64,000 nucleotides of DNA from Siphonodentalium dalli. Taxonomy: Eukaryota > Mollusca > Scaphopoda > Gadilida > Siphonodentaliidae. Position numbers and translations under genes: made by a program. The stretch is taken from contig CP136061.1 in assembly GCA_032622095.1 (NCBI GenBank), positions 193,880,369 through 193,944,368 of the forward strand, in the 5' to 3' direction. This document shows, in pieces, positions 1 through 12,200 of the stretch. The notes under the pieces are model-generated. The model was not told the DNA's origin and did not search any database. It saw only the letters and a program-made list of their open reading frames with translations. Every line of letters starts with the position of its first letter. Position 1 is the stretch's first letter.

Positions 1-741
1 TCCAATCTCACAAGCGCCTTTTTATAAAACCATTTAGACATGTTTGAAGCCCAATTATCCATGGACCCGAAACACCATACATGTATGTCAGATTAATCAG
101 TCACGTAGTTCCAAGGTAGATGTTTTAATGAATTTTGTATAGCCCCGTCATTTCTTAAACAGGTTGACCTCATGTTAACAAATCTGAATCTCAGACACTA
201 AAGGATCATCCATGCTATATGTAAGCTAAATAGTCCAACCTCTCTTGAGAAGACATTAAGTATTACTATAGAGACATACAGTTATGTCCCTGGTCCCACC
301 CCATTTAACCTGGTGACCCCATCTGAATAAATTTGAATTCCATACACCAAAGAACCCTTCATACTAAATATCAGTAAAATAGACCTGATGGTCCTTGTGA
401 AGGAAGCATATTAAGAGGAAAACTGTCCTTCGCTTGGCCCCTATTTGACCAGGTGACCCCATTTGAAAATTACCAACCTGACACCCCCATAAAGTTAAAA
501 TTTGTGGCCAATTCTGTCCAACAGTTTAACCTGAAGTAGGAACATATATGGATTGGTGATTTAAAAACATACATGTTGGAAAATTAAACCAAACTATGAA
601 ACAGTTCCAACCGATTTTTGGTGTGAACATCTAATCTACAACTAATGTTGTATCAGGTATGAAATTTTCAACTGTTTTTATTTTGATCAAGGTAGGGGGT
701 CAAAACTCCACCCCTCTACACTCCCTCCCCATTGCCAAATG

Positions 742-1212
742 TGAATCCCCAACTATGAGATCCATTCATCTAGTAATATCAATATACCCCCCAATATCCA
801 ATATACCCCCCCCCCCAATTTTCTTTGAAAAATAAGGGCATTGATTTCATCTGGTAAGTGGTGGTTAAGAAAATAATTTTGTATCAGGCATGAAATTTTC
901 AACTGTTTAAATATTTGATTAAAGTAGGGGGTCAAAACTCCACCCCTCTACACTCACTACCCATTGCCTCAAACATTGCCCTCACCCAGGCTGCCTTACT
1001 AAGAAATCAATATTATTATACCAGTACCAAACAGTGTAGAGGAGAGTTAAATCTCTTATCTCTGCCCCTATTAGAACAAATGTGAATCTCCATCTATGAT
1101 ATCCATTTATCTAGTAATATCAATATCAATATACCCCCCCCCCCCATTTTTCTTTGAAAAATCGGGGTATGATTTCACCTGGATAAGTGGTGGTTAAGAA
1201 AATAATTTTGGA
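742..1212. repeat. Duplicated ~150 bp block with poly-C core
   Basis: Two diverged copies (about 742-890 and 1081-1212) share 'tatga(g/t)atccatt', 'ctagtaatatcaatat', a run of C, 'tttctttgaaaaat' and 'gtggttaagaaaataatttt'. A third trace of the last phrase is at 1714-1736, next to another element. This is a local segmental or tandem duplication within the repeat block. Confidence 0.6.
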
Positions 1213-1217
1213 ACAGC

Positions 1218-1345
1218 CAAGCCTGTATTTAGTGTGTCTGACCTTTGCAGAATGAGGTCCCCAAACGGCGGATTTAATGACACTATTCCGCAAGGTGGGC
1301 TAGCATCACTAAATTCACCTCACCCTCTGGGGGCCTCTTTTCATA
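1218..1345. mobile_element. Partial copy of palindromic hAT-like element (family E)
   Basis: It starts CAAGCCTGTATTTAGTGTGT, then GCAGAATGAGGTCCCC and the GATTTAATGACACTATTCCGC half, then the complementary GCTAGCATCACTAAATTCACC. It matches the left end of the element at 1748-2190 but lacks a right terminal repeat, so it is truncated. Confidence 0.6.
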
Positions 1346-1747
1346 AAAATGACCCCATTTGAACAAATTTGAACCCCGGTCACCCAAGGCCCCTCCATAC
1401 CAAATATAAGCTATATAGGCCCAATGGTTCTTGAGAAGAAATTGTTTTAAGAATTACTATGGAGGGAAACAGTTATGGTCCTGGCTTTGCACCTATTTGA
1501 TCTGATGAACTTATTTGAACAAATCTGATTGTGAGTCACCTAGGGAACATGCACACCAAAATATATAAACACATTCGGTCTTTAATATGGAGAAGAAAAC
1601 AATTGTTGAAAGACAGATGGATAGACATCCCAACAGATAGATGGATAGAAGGACTGCCTGACAGACAGAAGACAAATTCAATCCAATATACCCCCCAATT
1701 TGTCTTCACCTGGATAAGTGGTGGTTAAGAAAATAATATGAAACAGC

Positions 1748-2190
1748 CAAGCCTGAATTTAGTGTCTGACATTTGCAGAATGAGGTCCCCAAAAGGTGAA
1801 TTTAATGACACTATTCCGCAAGGCAGGCTAGCATCACCGAATTCACACTCAGTCTGATTAGGCCTCAACTGCCATGGGAAACCTAGAAATAGATTGAAGT
1901 TCTACTGTTGAAGTTGGTGATGCACACCCATTGAGCACCTCAATTATGCATTTTATCTTTTGCAAATTAGGGGACATAGAAACTGAACAGAATGGAAAAA
2001 GTCAAAAAGTAACTAAAACAAAATTTCTAATTTTACACTCAAGATACTTCCCAGAAGATGATGCCTAAGCAGAATGAGGTCCATGGAGGGTGTATTTGGT
2101 GATTCTAGCCTGCTGTACAGGGTAGCAACACTAAATTCACCCTCTGGGGACCTCATTCTGCAAATGTCAGACACACTAAATTCAGGCTTG
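1748..2190. mobile_element. Palindromic hAT-like MITE, long form (family E)
   Basis: Terminal inverted repeats are CAAGCCTGAATTTAGTGTCT on the left and the complement of CACACTAAATTCAGGCTTG on the right. Each end is itself a palindrome (GCAGAATGAGGTCC ... GGACCTCATTCTGC). A central unique stretch (CTCAACTGCCATGG, GTTGAAGTTGGTGATG) is shared with the copy at 40930-41376. The shorter copies at 17352 and 55382 carry 8-bp target duplications, which supports hAT-type mobilisation; none is obvious here. Confidence 0.75.
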
Positions 2191-2519
2191 AGAAAATAAT
2201 TATGTTTGAATTTGATAATAACAACAAGCACCATTGCTAGCACAGTGTTTACACAAACCTGTCCAATAACATTCTAATCTCTAATCTGTCATTCTGATCT
2301 CAATTAATGTCCTGGCTGTCTCTCTGAAGCCCAGTCCTCTGGTAGATATACTATTGGCAGATATAATAAGTGCTTCTGGAGAGATATGATATGGGTGAAG
2401 GGGCTGTTGGCAGGGTGGGTGCCTTGGTCATGTGAGAAATGTTATATTAACGAAATAACGGAGATGTTTGTGGAATAAAACAGTTAGGAAGAAAAAAATA
2501 TTAATTTCATCGCACCCCA

Positions 2520-2620
2520 CAAGTACACTCTGGTGAGAGCTGACAGACGGACGCACGGACGGACGACGAGTGATGACTATAGCTCCACCGGAGACTTCGT
2601 CTCAGGTGAGCTAAAAACTG
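2520..2620 (+). repeat. Bivalve-type repeat terminus (ACGGACGGACG ... CTCAGGTGAGCTAAAA)
   Basis: The tract reads GACGGACGCACGGACGGACG, then GAGTGATGACTATAGCTC and CTCAGGTGAGCTAAAA. From general familiarity this tail is common as a dispersed repeat in bivalve genomes, so it is organism evidence. A related tail (GACGGACGAATGAACGGACG, GTGAGTGATGATTAT) is at 3833-3870. Confidence 0.55.
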
Positions 2621-2793
2621 TCCACCATTCAGCACTTTTTTACGATAGTGACCCCTTCAGCATTAATGATGACCCTGCATGCATATGACGGAGGTAGGGT
2701 CCTTGTATATGTTCCACGTGGGATCACAATAAATAGACGGTTAATATGTTATCATATACTTTAATTTACTAAATAATCTGAGTCGGACGAACG

Positions 2794-3325
2794 TTAAAGA
2801 CACGGGCGGCGTTCGTTGCAGAAATATTCATATTTGTTCAAATCGCCATCAACAGAAGGAATATTAAAATAGATATAGATTTGTTCATATGCCAAACATA
2901 ATCAGCGCGTAAATAGTATATGGACGCCAAGACGTACGATGGTCTACGTAAACAAGAGCCTGCTCGTGTTACAGAAGTTTTGCTTCTGTTTACATAACAC
3001 AGCGTAATTCTATTGGTTAATCACACACAACTGATATAAATTAACGCTGTTTATTATTTCCATACCAGGAAAACAGTAACAAACAATGCTCTTTATGTTT
3101 ACCATATCCGGATCTAAACAAACGCCCGGTTCTGTCACGTGTTTTGCTTTTGTTTATATAACAAAGGAAAAATATTTGACAATAACATACTGTTTATGCC
3201 ATATTTCTGATTGGTATAAGAACAAGGTCTGTCTATATTTTACAATTCTTTCTGTTTATGGCGGTTTTTGAAGGAGGTGAATATATTAACAGCATACCCA
3301 CCGCCAACGCCGCCCGTATCTTTAA
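2794..3325. mobile_element. TTAA-flanked MITE, family A copy 1
   Basis: It is bounded by TTAA on both sides. The left end reads AAGACACGGGCGGCGTTCG; the right end reads GCCAACGCCGCCCGTATCTT, its near complement. The interior is non-coding and matches 19272-20284 (direct) and 43225-43725 (inverted). The TTAA target is established by the empty site described for the third copy. TTAA is the target of piggyBac- and Kolobok-type transposases; which one cannot be told from the termini. Confidence 0.8.
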
Positions 3326-4641
3326 CCTCCAAATGGGTTTCATGAAAATACAAGAAATATAGCAAACAACACTTTCATCACAAATTATGTCTGTATAAAT
3401 TAAACGTAATTATGTCTGTATAAATTAAACATAATAATGTCTGTATAAATTAAACCTAATAATCTCTTGCTTTTTCAAATGTCGGAGATCAAAATAGGTC
3501 GATACATGTATACGAGTATATAATCACATTTAGTTTATCTAATCCATCAATTCCCTGAATCATAGGCAAAATGAGTCCTATATATTCATTGGAGGGAAAT
3601 GCTACTATCGGAACATTTCCTGGTGGAACTACTTGTCAATGAGTATTTAGTAATGGAATGGCAGTAATGAGACGAAACCCTCTTTATTTTTACCATATTA
3701 GGAATAAATCAACACAGGGGACTTTAGAGTTGACCTCATTTGGACAAATCTTAATCTCAGTCACCAAGGGACCATCCGCACCAAATACGACTCTATTCGG
3801 CCTTGCGGTTCTAGAGAAGAAGATATTGAGAACAGACGGACGAATGAACGGACGGTGAGTGATGATTATGTATGTATGAATTTTTTTCAAAACAATTATC
3901 TAATAAATGTGGGCTTCATGGTGAACCGGTAAATTTAATGTTCAATTCAAGATGGCTGCTGGTGGAAATGATATGTTTTATGAAATTAAATACTGTATAT
4001 AAAACAGGACCATAGAGTAGTCATTTCGGAACCGTCAATGCAACACTCATGGCAATAAACGATTGTGTTGGAGTCAATTCAACCGCTTATACGATGATTT
4101 CTAAGAAAGTAGAATCGAACAGTGAATGGATTTCAATATCACAAGATAACATTCCAAATTAAAGAAAGTGCATATTCTTCCTGGAAAGTTCTATATAGAT
4201 TGCGGGGATATAAAATAATAGATATAAATCGAAAAGTTCCTTTCAATTAATATCGAATTTATTTAGAATTTTTATCATACAATACCTCCTTTAAACCGGG
4301 CGGCATAAAGGGACCATTTTTAGAACAAGTGACATGTGAAAACGGACAACTCTATCTTGCTATAACATCCTCCATCAAGGTAAATGTCATTTCGAATTCG
4401 AAGAGATTGCGCTCACTCGGATGCATCAGAAATAAACCACTTTAGTGTGCATTTTATATATACAATTAATATACAAAATAGTCATGCAGTTGTGTCTGTG
4501 TTTTATACGCCCTGTCACTAACTCGCGACCATATTGAATCAACCAGGTCCGGTTCCGTGGTTTTAGTGCTACAGGTCAAGTTTTGGAGTTGCATTCCACA
4601 TATGAAAGTCATGAATAATTTAAAAGCTCCATATATGAAAA
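3326..4641. other. No gene seen; scattered repeat pieces
   Basis: Three copies of 'atgtctgtataaattaaac' lie at 3386-3450 as a short tandem repeat. A piece of the 5'-window repeat lies at 3720-3870, and a 'caagatggctgctgg' phrase at 3948-3963 is related to the array at 53.5 kb. A phrase at 4563-4640 (tagtgctacaggtcaa, gcattcca) recurs at 19793-19830. No coding region is supported. Confidence 0.5.
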
Positions 4642-5019
4642 TCATACTACAAAACTTTGACCAGTATAGCACTTAAACCACAGAACCGGGGCTCGAAGAA
4701 TCTTTGAAGCCACTGAACGGAGCTGGATGAATCCTATACGACCTCGCTTATTCACAAACGGTATTACTAGTATAGTTTTGAAATCGGGTTTTATACAAAT
4801 GATGACGTATTTGTAATTGTGGCCCGGAGGAGATACACTATCTGTGCATTGAGCAATAAACCAAACTGAATAGCACAATACTGACAATAAAATTATACTA
4901 CTGAGTCCTTTTCGTGAATTAATAGCCATTGATGGGTTTCTAGTCACAAGGTACCGATTACATTTGTAATCGGCTTTTTCAACCCGATCACGAGACTGAT
5001 TGTATAGCCAACTTTTCAT
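4642..5019 (-). CDS. Uncertain 125-codon frame with a signal-peptide-like stretch
   Basis: The family is not recognised. From an internal Met (about residue 30) the frame reads like a secretion signal: a basic Asn-Ser-Arg-Lys start, a hydrophobic core of Leu/Ile/Val residues, then Ala-Gln-Cys. The rest holds a few Cys and basic residues but no domain. It lies about 460 bp beyond the 3' end of the GRDP gene on the same strand. It could be one exon of a small secreted protein or a chance frame in AT-rich DNA; codon composition does not settle it. Confidence 0.2.
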   Translation of the reverse strand: MKSWLYNQSRDRVEKADYKCNRYLVTRNPSMAINSRKGLSSIILLSVLCYSVWFIAQCTDSVSPPGHNYKYVIICIKPDFKTILVIPFVNKRGRIGFIQLRSVASKILRAPVLWFKCYTGQSFVV

Positions 5020-5478
5020 GAACGATCATATTTATAACCAGCTTTCCACCTCCTCCATTTGAGGGAATGGAGAACCGATTTATATATTCCTATAACTTTA
5101 CAAACAGTCTTATAGTGTGTGCGTTTTATGTCCCACCATTTCTGACCGCAAACGTAAATACATTATACATTGATCACGCAATTCAAAAACGAGATTCGAA
5201 AAGCTAGCAACGAATGGTATCTCCCGTGAATAAAATAGCTGTACACGCTTGTGACCGGTTTGAAAATCTGCTACGAATGAGTTAAAATTTGTTATGAAAT
5301 TGTTATTATTGACTTCGAAAACCCGCATATAGATATGCTCTTAAAATAGAATTAATTTCCCATTATAGAATTAACACCATACAAGCTTAAGCAATCAACT
5401 GACTTGTCATGCAGTGTATTATGTATTCAATGAAAAAACTGTTCATAAACTCTACCAAATAGGATAAAGTTAATCATA

Positions 5479-6245
5479 TCAACCTCCACAACCTCCCCCA
5501 CAACCTCCCCCACAACCTCCTCCACCACCACAACCTCCGCCTCCACCGCATCCGCCACCTCCATCACCGCCTCCGCCACCTCCATCACCGCCGCCACAAC
5601 CTCCACCTCCACCGCACCCTCCACAACCACCACATCCGCCAGCATCACCACCATCGCCACCGGCATCGCCTGCACCCCCATCAGCTCCCATGTCACCACT
5701 ACAATCAACGGTGTTGTCACCACCCGAGTCGACGCCGATATCCGCCGAGTCGTACCCGTCAGTCGTTCCGACGAAGCCACCACACATGGCGCCACAACCC
5801 GCGTGAAAATGTGGTCCGAACGTGTGGTACATGTAGAAATTTGAAGGTGTCGACACGTAGTACCCCATCGCCATCACCAACATGAGATTCTGAGTTTCCA
5901 TATCCCTGACCGACTTGGTTCCTCTCGTATTGGTAGCTGCTGCATACGTTGGACGACCTGCCGACCTCTCTACAGTTTGTGTCGGTTCCCAGGTCGGTTT
6001 TCTAGGTTGACATAGAACGTGAAGCAAGGCAATAGAGAAGGCGTTGGCAACCTTCTCGGGTATATCAGTCGACAGTGAGGTGAATCTGATGAACCCCTGC
6101 TTCAGATCGATGTGCATATTGTCATGAGTTATCGTAAACAGATCGCTTTCATATCCCATCTTCTGTTCTGAATCCCAGCGTCCATCTGAGAATTTGAACT
6201 TTCTTATTGAGAGCGTTCCTTGACTCCCAGGTGTACCACGTTTAT
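5479..6245 (-). CDS. GRDP terminal exon (Gly/Cys-rich tail)
   Basis: The acceptor TTTTTTTCAG precedes AT, which completes a His codon (C+AT) split from the previous exon. The exon adds 254 residues. After a conserved-looking stretch with WDSE and a buried-helix segment, low-complexity sequence begins at about residue 712. From about residue 753 it is almost pure Gly with regularly placed Cys and Asp (units GGC, GGD), ending GGCGG then TGA at 5481-5479. Copy number of the GGN repeat is probably variable between alleles. No canonical AATAAA was found close downstream; an AATACA variant occurs at about 5425. Confidence 0.9.
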
Positions 6246-9200
6246 CTGAAAAAAACAACAAAAACAATTCGTAGCCCCTTATAGTTATCGCGGAAAATAT
6301 TTGCATTCAGGGACGCGGCTATCGGGGGTTGGGTTCATTACCTCCGAGTTGAGCTGAATCGCAATCCAATCGCACTGAAGCACAATTTACTGTAGGTGCG
6401 GTCTAGTGTGGTATTCATTAGCCTGTTGTGTTATTTCAATATTACTCGGAGGGGTTGGCCATCACATTTGTCAATTATTGCGTTGAAGTGCAATTCAATT
6501 CAATTCGGCACAATTACTAATAAACTCGGCCTCCCATAGACACCGCGCATAACGCATAAAATTCAACTTATTCCCGCGGGAGAATACACCCCTATACCAC
6601 ACCCCAGCGGACTCGCGACTCCGGTGCCTAATATTTTGACAACACCACATGTATTCTTTATGTTAAAATAGCGTAAACGCAATGAATATGTCTAATTATT
6701 TCTTATTTGATCTAGCCAATTTCCAAATGAATATGGACAGTTCAGTTTCTCAGAATAATGCAGAATGAATTGTAACTGAAAAAAGTCTTCAATAAAACAA
6801 ATGAGAGATTTCATCATATAGTAGTAATCAGGCCAGCGTAGCAGGGGACTAAACTCTGCCTGGCAGATTCCATGTGTTCATCACTGATTTCTACGATAGA
6901 GTTCTCTCCCACTACATTACATTAACCGCAACAGTCGGTACATTTCGCGATATTACCCTATGTCCAGTTATATGAAGATTGTGGGTAAGCCATTCGCTGT
7001 ATTACATGTGGTGTATTCCTCGTACTTTTCTGGTGTCAATGATGCCAGTAAAGACCCAAAATGGCCGCTATGATATGCCTTAATTTAGAGAACATGCCTG
7101 TTTTCTTTACAGAGATCCTATTATAAATAATATTTAAGTATTGTTTTTAAGTATAGTTTTTAAATGTTCCCGGGCAATTTCATGGGCCCGCTTCATTTCT
7201 TGTTCAATGTCTTTCAGGTATTGACCAGTATCAGTTTCAGTCTGAGTTTCTTTCGTAAAATTAAACACCAAGTCTACTGGGTGATTAACTTCACGTCCCA
7301 ACATAAGTTTATTTGGGGTTTGGCCAGTAAGTCTGTGCACTGATGATCTTAGCGCGCCCTCTATTTGGGGAAGGAATTTGTCTCAGTTTCGTTGGGTTTT
7401 GTTAACGAATCATCGGACCGCATTCATCAGGGTCCGGTTTTGACGTTCCACCTGGCCATTTGCCGAAAGTCGATAAGGGGTCGTTCGGGTTTTATGTATC
7501 TGGAGTAACTCGCAGATCGCACAGAAAAGTTTACTTTCAAAACATGGGCCCTGGTCCGTCAAAATGTGCAAGGGGCATACGAAGCGTGCAAATAATTCAT
7601 TTACCGCCGCGCATGCCATCGTTTCTGTGGTATGGTCAGGAAGGGGAATACACGCCACCCACTTAGTAAACATAGTGACCCGTGATCACCAGAATGTATT
7701 TGTCATCCTGTTCACTAAGTGGCAATGGTCCCAGGAAATCCAGGTGCACTCTTTCCATTGGATTGCCCGCATGGAAGGTTTGCATTCCCAATTTGGCATG
7801 CCTCGATGGTTTCTTCCCTTGATTGCATTGGGGGCAGACCCCTATGAATGATTCAATGTCTTGAGTAATTCCATGCATAGCAGTACGTTTTGGCCCTAGC
7901 TTTGGTACGCACCACTCCCTGATGACCAGAAGCGGATATATCATGAGCCATAGCCAAGATCTCAGCCGCAAATTGGCTGGGAATGACTAAAACCTGCTCC
8001 CAATTTCTATTTTATCTTATACAGTAATTCATTTACTATCACAAATCTCTGACGATTAATCCAGATATATTTAGTGGCCTTAATGGAGATGAATAATTCA
8101 CCCTCTGTTGGTTCTTGACCGGATTCTACCCACGCAATGACTGGGGATAGATCCGGATCCTTACGTTGTTTCCCAAGTTAAACTATGGTGCATATACCGA
8201 CCAAGCTTAGGTCGGGTTCTGAACTTGTAACTTGTCACACATTTACCTTTGTCTTATATATATGGTGGTAATGCAAGTCCAATTTTGAGTGCACCCATCC
8301 AGTGTCTGGGCGGACACAAACAGTACATGGCTCGCAATCCGACCAGCCGCCTCCTGTGTCCCAAGGCAGCCCTTGGAATCCATCTTGTCAGTATTCCTCA
8401 CCTGAGTAATTAGCAGAGGTTACCATTGAGACAGATTGAGTCACGTGGTCATTCTAAGTTACAAACTCCCATAACCCCTGGGCTAAAGCCACAATGTTAT
8501 CAACTTCCTCTTCAAATCTAGCCCAGTTTCGCTGGAGACGCTGACAGTATTTGCATCCCTTGCATGGCAACTTGTCAAGGTCACAGCCCGCGGTATACCG
8601 CTGGCAAGTGACCTCAGTTGGTATTCGGGAGAGGGCGTCAGCGTATATACATGCTTATTACCCGGTCGGTGCTCAATCACTATGTCATATTGGCTGAGCT
8701 CCTCCAACCATCTAGTTATTTGACCCTGGGGGCTCTTGAAACCCATCAACCATTTGAGGCTGCTATGATCCGTCCTTAGAAGGAACGGCTTGCCCAAAAG
8801 GTAGTGACGGAATTGCCTGTTAAACCTTATGACAGCCAGGAGTTCTTTCTGGGTTGTACAATGCTGGCTTTGCTCGGGGGTAAGGGTAAAGCTACCATGG
8901 GCAATCACTCGTTCTTCATCCCCTATGATCTGCAAGAGCTCCGCCTCGACGGCCCACCCACTAGCATCGCAATCCAGGACAAAGGAGTCTTCACTGTTGG
9001 GTAGTGCCAAGACTGGAGCAGACACCAGAGAGGCCTTGAGTGTATCAAAGGCATCCTGCTGTTCTTCCCCATATGAATGGCTGTTTTCCAGTGAGGGCTT
9101 ATAATGGTCTAGCTATCTCGGCATAACTTTTGACAAAAAGCCCGATGGTAGATCACCAGGCCACAAAAGCTTTCTACTTCCTTGGTACTTGAATCACTTC

Positions 9201-12200
9201 ATGGGGTTGGCCAGTTTTTAACTGTTTCTAGGGATTCGTCATTCAGTTTTAACACATCCTGACTGACAATTCTTCCTAGAAACTCGATGTTGTGCTGGAA
9301 GAACTCACATTTTTGGGGTTTTAATTTCAGGTTATATTTACGGAATCTCGGTAGTACTTCCTGGAGATTCTGGAGGTGATCAGACACTGAAAAACCTCCA
9401 ATAACTACGCCGTCGAGATAGCACAAAGCTACTGACCAGTTCAGGCCTTGGAAACCAGGTTTATTATCCTCGACCAGGTATAAGGGCTTCCCGAGAGCCC
9501 AAAAGGCATTTTGACAAATTCCCAGCTTCCGTGTTTTGTACTGAATGTCGTATTTTAGCAGTCCTCATCTTTGACCAAGACTTGATGGTAGTCATATACC
9601 GGGCATGGTAATAAGACGCCTTATGGACTTGGATTTCCTATAGAGCGAAGAACGTTTACACGGTGAGATCTTTGATGCTAATATAGATGGTTGGTAAAGG
9701 TGAACTAATTGGCACCAAGACATCAAAATTTGACTTATCCAAAATGCCACCACGTAAGAGGTCGCTGACGCCTCACCTAAAACGGGTGAACTCCCGTGTT
9801 GGTCATGTGAATAAGTACACTATTCTGTCACCATTGGAAAATGGATGGACCGATGACGAAGGGATTTTAGAGACACTGTGGTCCGAATGTGGCATTCTTC
9901 CACCAACACTTCAAGATTTGCTTGTCGAAGGAAACATTGAAAGCTCTGACGACGAAGATGTTGAATTCGATGATATCAGGATTAATAAATACGAGTTGGT
10001 GCCCGTCTTGTTTACCATAGGCAACTCGTGGCGTCTGTTCATGGTGAATAATGTTGAGGTTGGAGCTACTTGTTGTAGCGTGTACATACAAATTGTCACA
10101 CATTCGTGACATGATTTATTTTCAATGGCCCTGGTGCCTGATTCCTCCTCATATAAATAGACATAGGGTAATATCGCGAAATGTACCGACTGTTGCGGAT
10201 GTTCGCACTGGCGGCCATTTTGTTTCTCCCTAAGTTGTCGATTGCAGATTTTTTGGTCAGATGATATTGAAGGATTAGTTGCGGTCATACAAACGTCATA
10301 ATGTTCAAATATATATTTGTGACATATTATGATTGGTTTTGTGTTTTTTTCTGAAAAAATTGTTGAAAAAAAATCTAATTTCTCAAATTCTGAGCCATAT
10401 TCTGGCGGCCATCTTGGATTTTGATTTACAATTTGATATCAGTTAACGTAGAAATATATAAGGAACAAAATGCAAATCATCTCAATGTCATAACTGAATT
10501 GTTTTTTCCACAATCGTCATATAAATAGACATAGGGAAATATCGCGAAATTTACCGACTGTTGCGGGTGATCGCACTGGCGGCCATTTTGTTTTCTCCCT
10601 GAGTTGTCGATTGCAGATTTTTTTGTCAGATGATATTGAAGAATTACTTGCGGTCATATAAACGTCATAATGTTCAAATATTTGTGTCATATTGTGATTG
10701 GTTTTGTGTTTTTTCTGAAAAAATTGTTGAAAACAATTCTAATTGATCAAATTCTGGGCCATATTCTGGCGGCAATCTTGGATTTTAATTTACAAATTTG
10801 ATATCAATTAACAGAGAAATATTTCCGTTATTTCGTCAAAAACTCTTCTTAAAATCTCTCCGTTATTTCGTCAAAAACACTTCTTCTCATACAAATCACC
10901 GTTATTTAGCAAATTAATTAATCAGTTATTTCGTCAAAAACACTTCTTCTCATACAAATCACCGTTATTTAGCAAATTAATTAATCAGTTATTGCCCTTC
11001 ATGCAGGATTAACAAACATGTCTTCATTTAGTGGACAATCCCAAGCTCGCGTGCCACGCGTGGTTGGATTGTCCATTTATTAATGACCATTTTAGGTACC
11101 GATTGTCCATTTATAAGTGGACAATCCTTGAAGAATTGCCTGACACTGCATGGTATATGATAACGATGCACACTGGTGCACACAACATTGTTTATCATCG
11201 CATTTCGTAGAATCTTAATATTGAAACCGAGTCATCTGATCAGGAATATAAATATTGTATTGTACAATGCCGGTACGTTTCAAGTTTTATCCGAAACTAT
11301 ATACTGTTAACCATACCTCTTATTTGATCTAACCCGGGTTAAGTGTGAAGTGTACTTATGTTACGACCCATCCCGAGTTAGTTAGATATGATATTAGCAT
11401 AAACCATCACAAGTTCACAAAATAGATGTTAAGCAAGCAAAGATTATATATAAAGTAGCGAAAAAGTTCAACACAGGCAGGTTTAGATCCCACAACGCAA
11501 AACTTCAAGTGTAAAAAAAAACAATGATCTTTTATGAGTGGCTATAATTTGTTGGTTACAATATATAGTACTTTGCCGAATCATAATTTGTGAAAAATGA
11601 ACTCATTATTCAAGATTGTGTTGCTCAGTATAGATAACATTCACGTATGATAAGGACTATAATGTTTGGCGTTTATCGCTATCTAAAACAAATAGGATAT
11701 TTGAACTGTTTCACGGACCTTGTTCGACCATAATGATATTTCCGCCTCATCACTGTCATTTCCAGCCACGAACATTTTGAACATTATAGTATGTCGACGT
11801 TTGAAGTCTGAAGTATCATCTAAACATGACTGTTATATTGTAAGTATACATATATTGTTAAATGTAGTTATTCGTGGACACGGGTATGAAAATTCGTATT
11901 TTATGCAGGTCACCGCCTTACATTAAAGGGGTACTGTACACAGAGATAGGCGATTTTTTTATTTACTCCCATTGAAATAACTTTCAAGTTAGATTGTGTT
12001 CGTGTTATATGAATTTCGTATAAACCTAATTTAGCGAAGAAAATATTGATCTTGGAAACAAAAATATTACGATTTCAAACTACGCGCCATGGTTTGACCT
12101 TCACCGGAGAAGACGCAGGTCGCAGGAAGAACCGGAAGTTCATTGCTCACAGTTTCGATTGATGCCTTCACTCTCTTCCATCGAACAATCTCACTCCCTA

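Larger units (their letters stand above)
1..1640. repeat. Degenerate dispersed/tandem repeat block
   Basis: No gene is visible. A diverged unit of roughly 140-190 bp recurs near 150-270, 290-430, 1330-1450 and 1480-1620: phrases like 'gacccc atttgaacaaatttgaa', then 'cac caaa ggacc ttcatacc aaata', then 'ggtccttgagaagaa'. The same phrases appear once more at 3720-3870. Homopolymer C runs lie at about 805-816 and 1133-1144. It looks like an old multicopy repeat rather than coding DNA, because all frames are broken every few tens of codons. Confidence 0.6.
7134..9640 (-). mobile_element. Decayed Ty3/gypsy LTR retrotransposon pol
   Basis: Read on the minus strand, the order is reverse transcriptase (about 9640-9199), RNase H (9025-8483), integrase zinc-binding and core (7971-7410) and integrase C-terminal part (7409-7134): the normal Ty3/gypsy order. 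Frames are broken by indels and stops. No gag, no protease and no LTR pair were found, so this is a 5'-truncated, dead copy. It sits inside GRDP intron 3. Confidence 0.9.

Noticed and set aside
5427-5795. Val/Met/Ala-rich frame of 122 codons (-)
   Set aside because: It is the shifted frame of the Gly-rich tail repeat of the GRDP exon; a GGN array stays open in all three frames.
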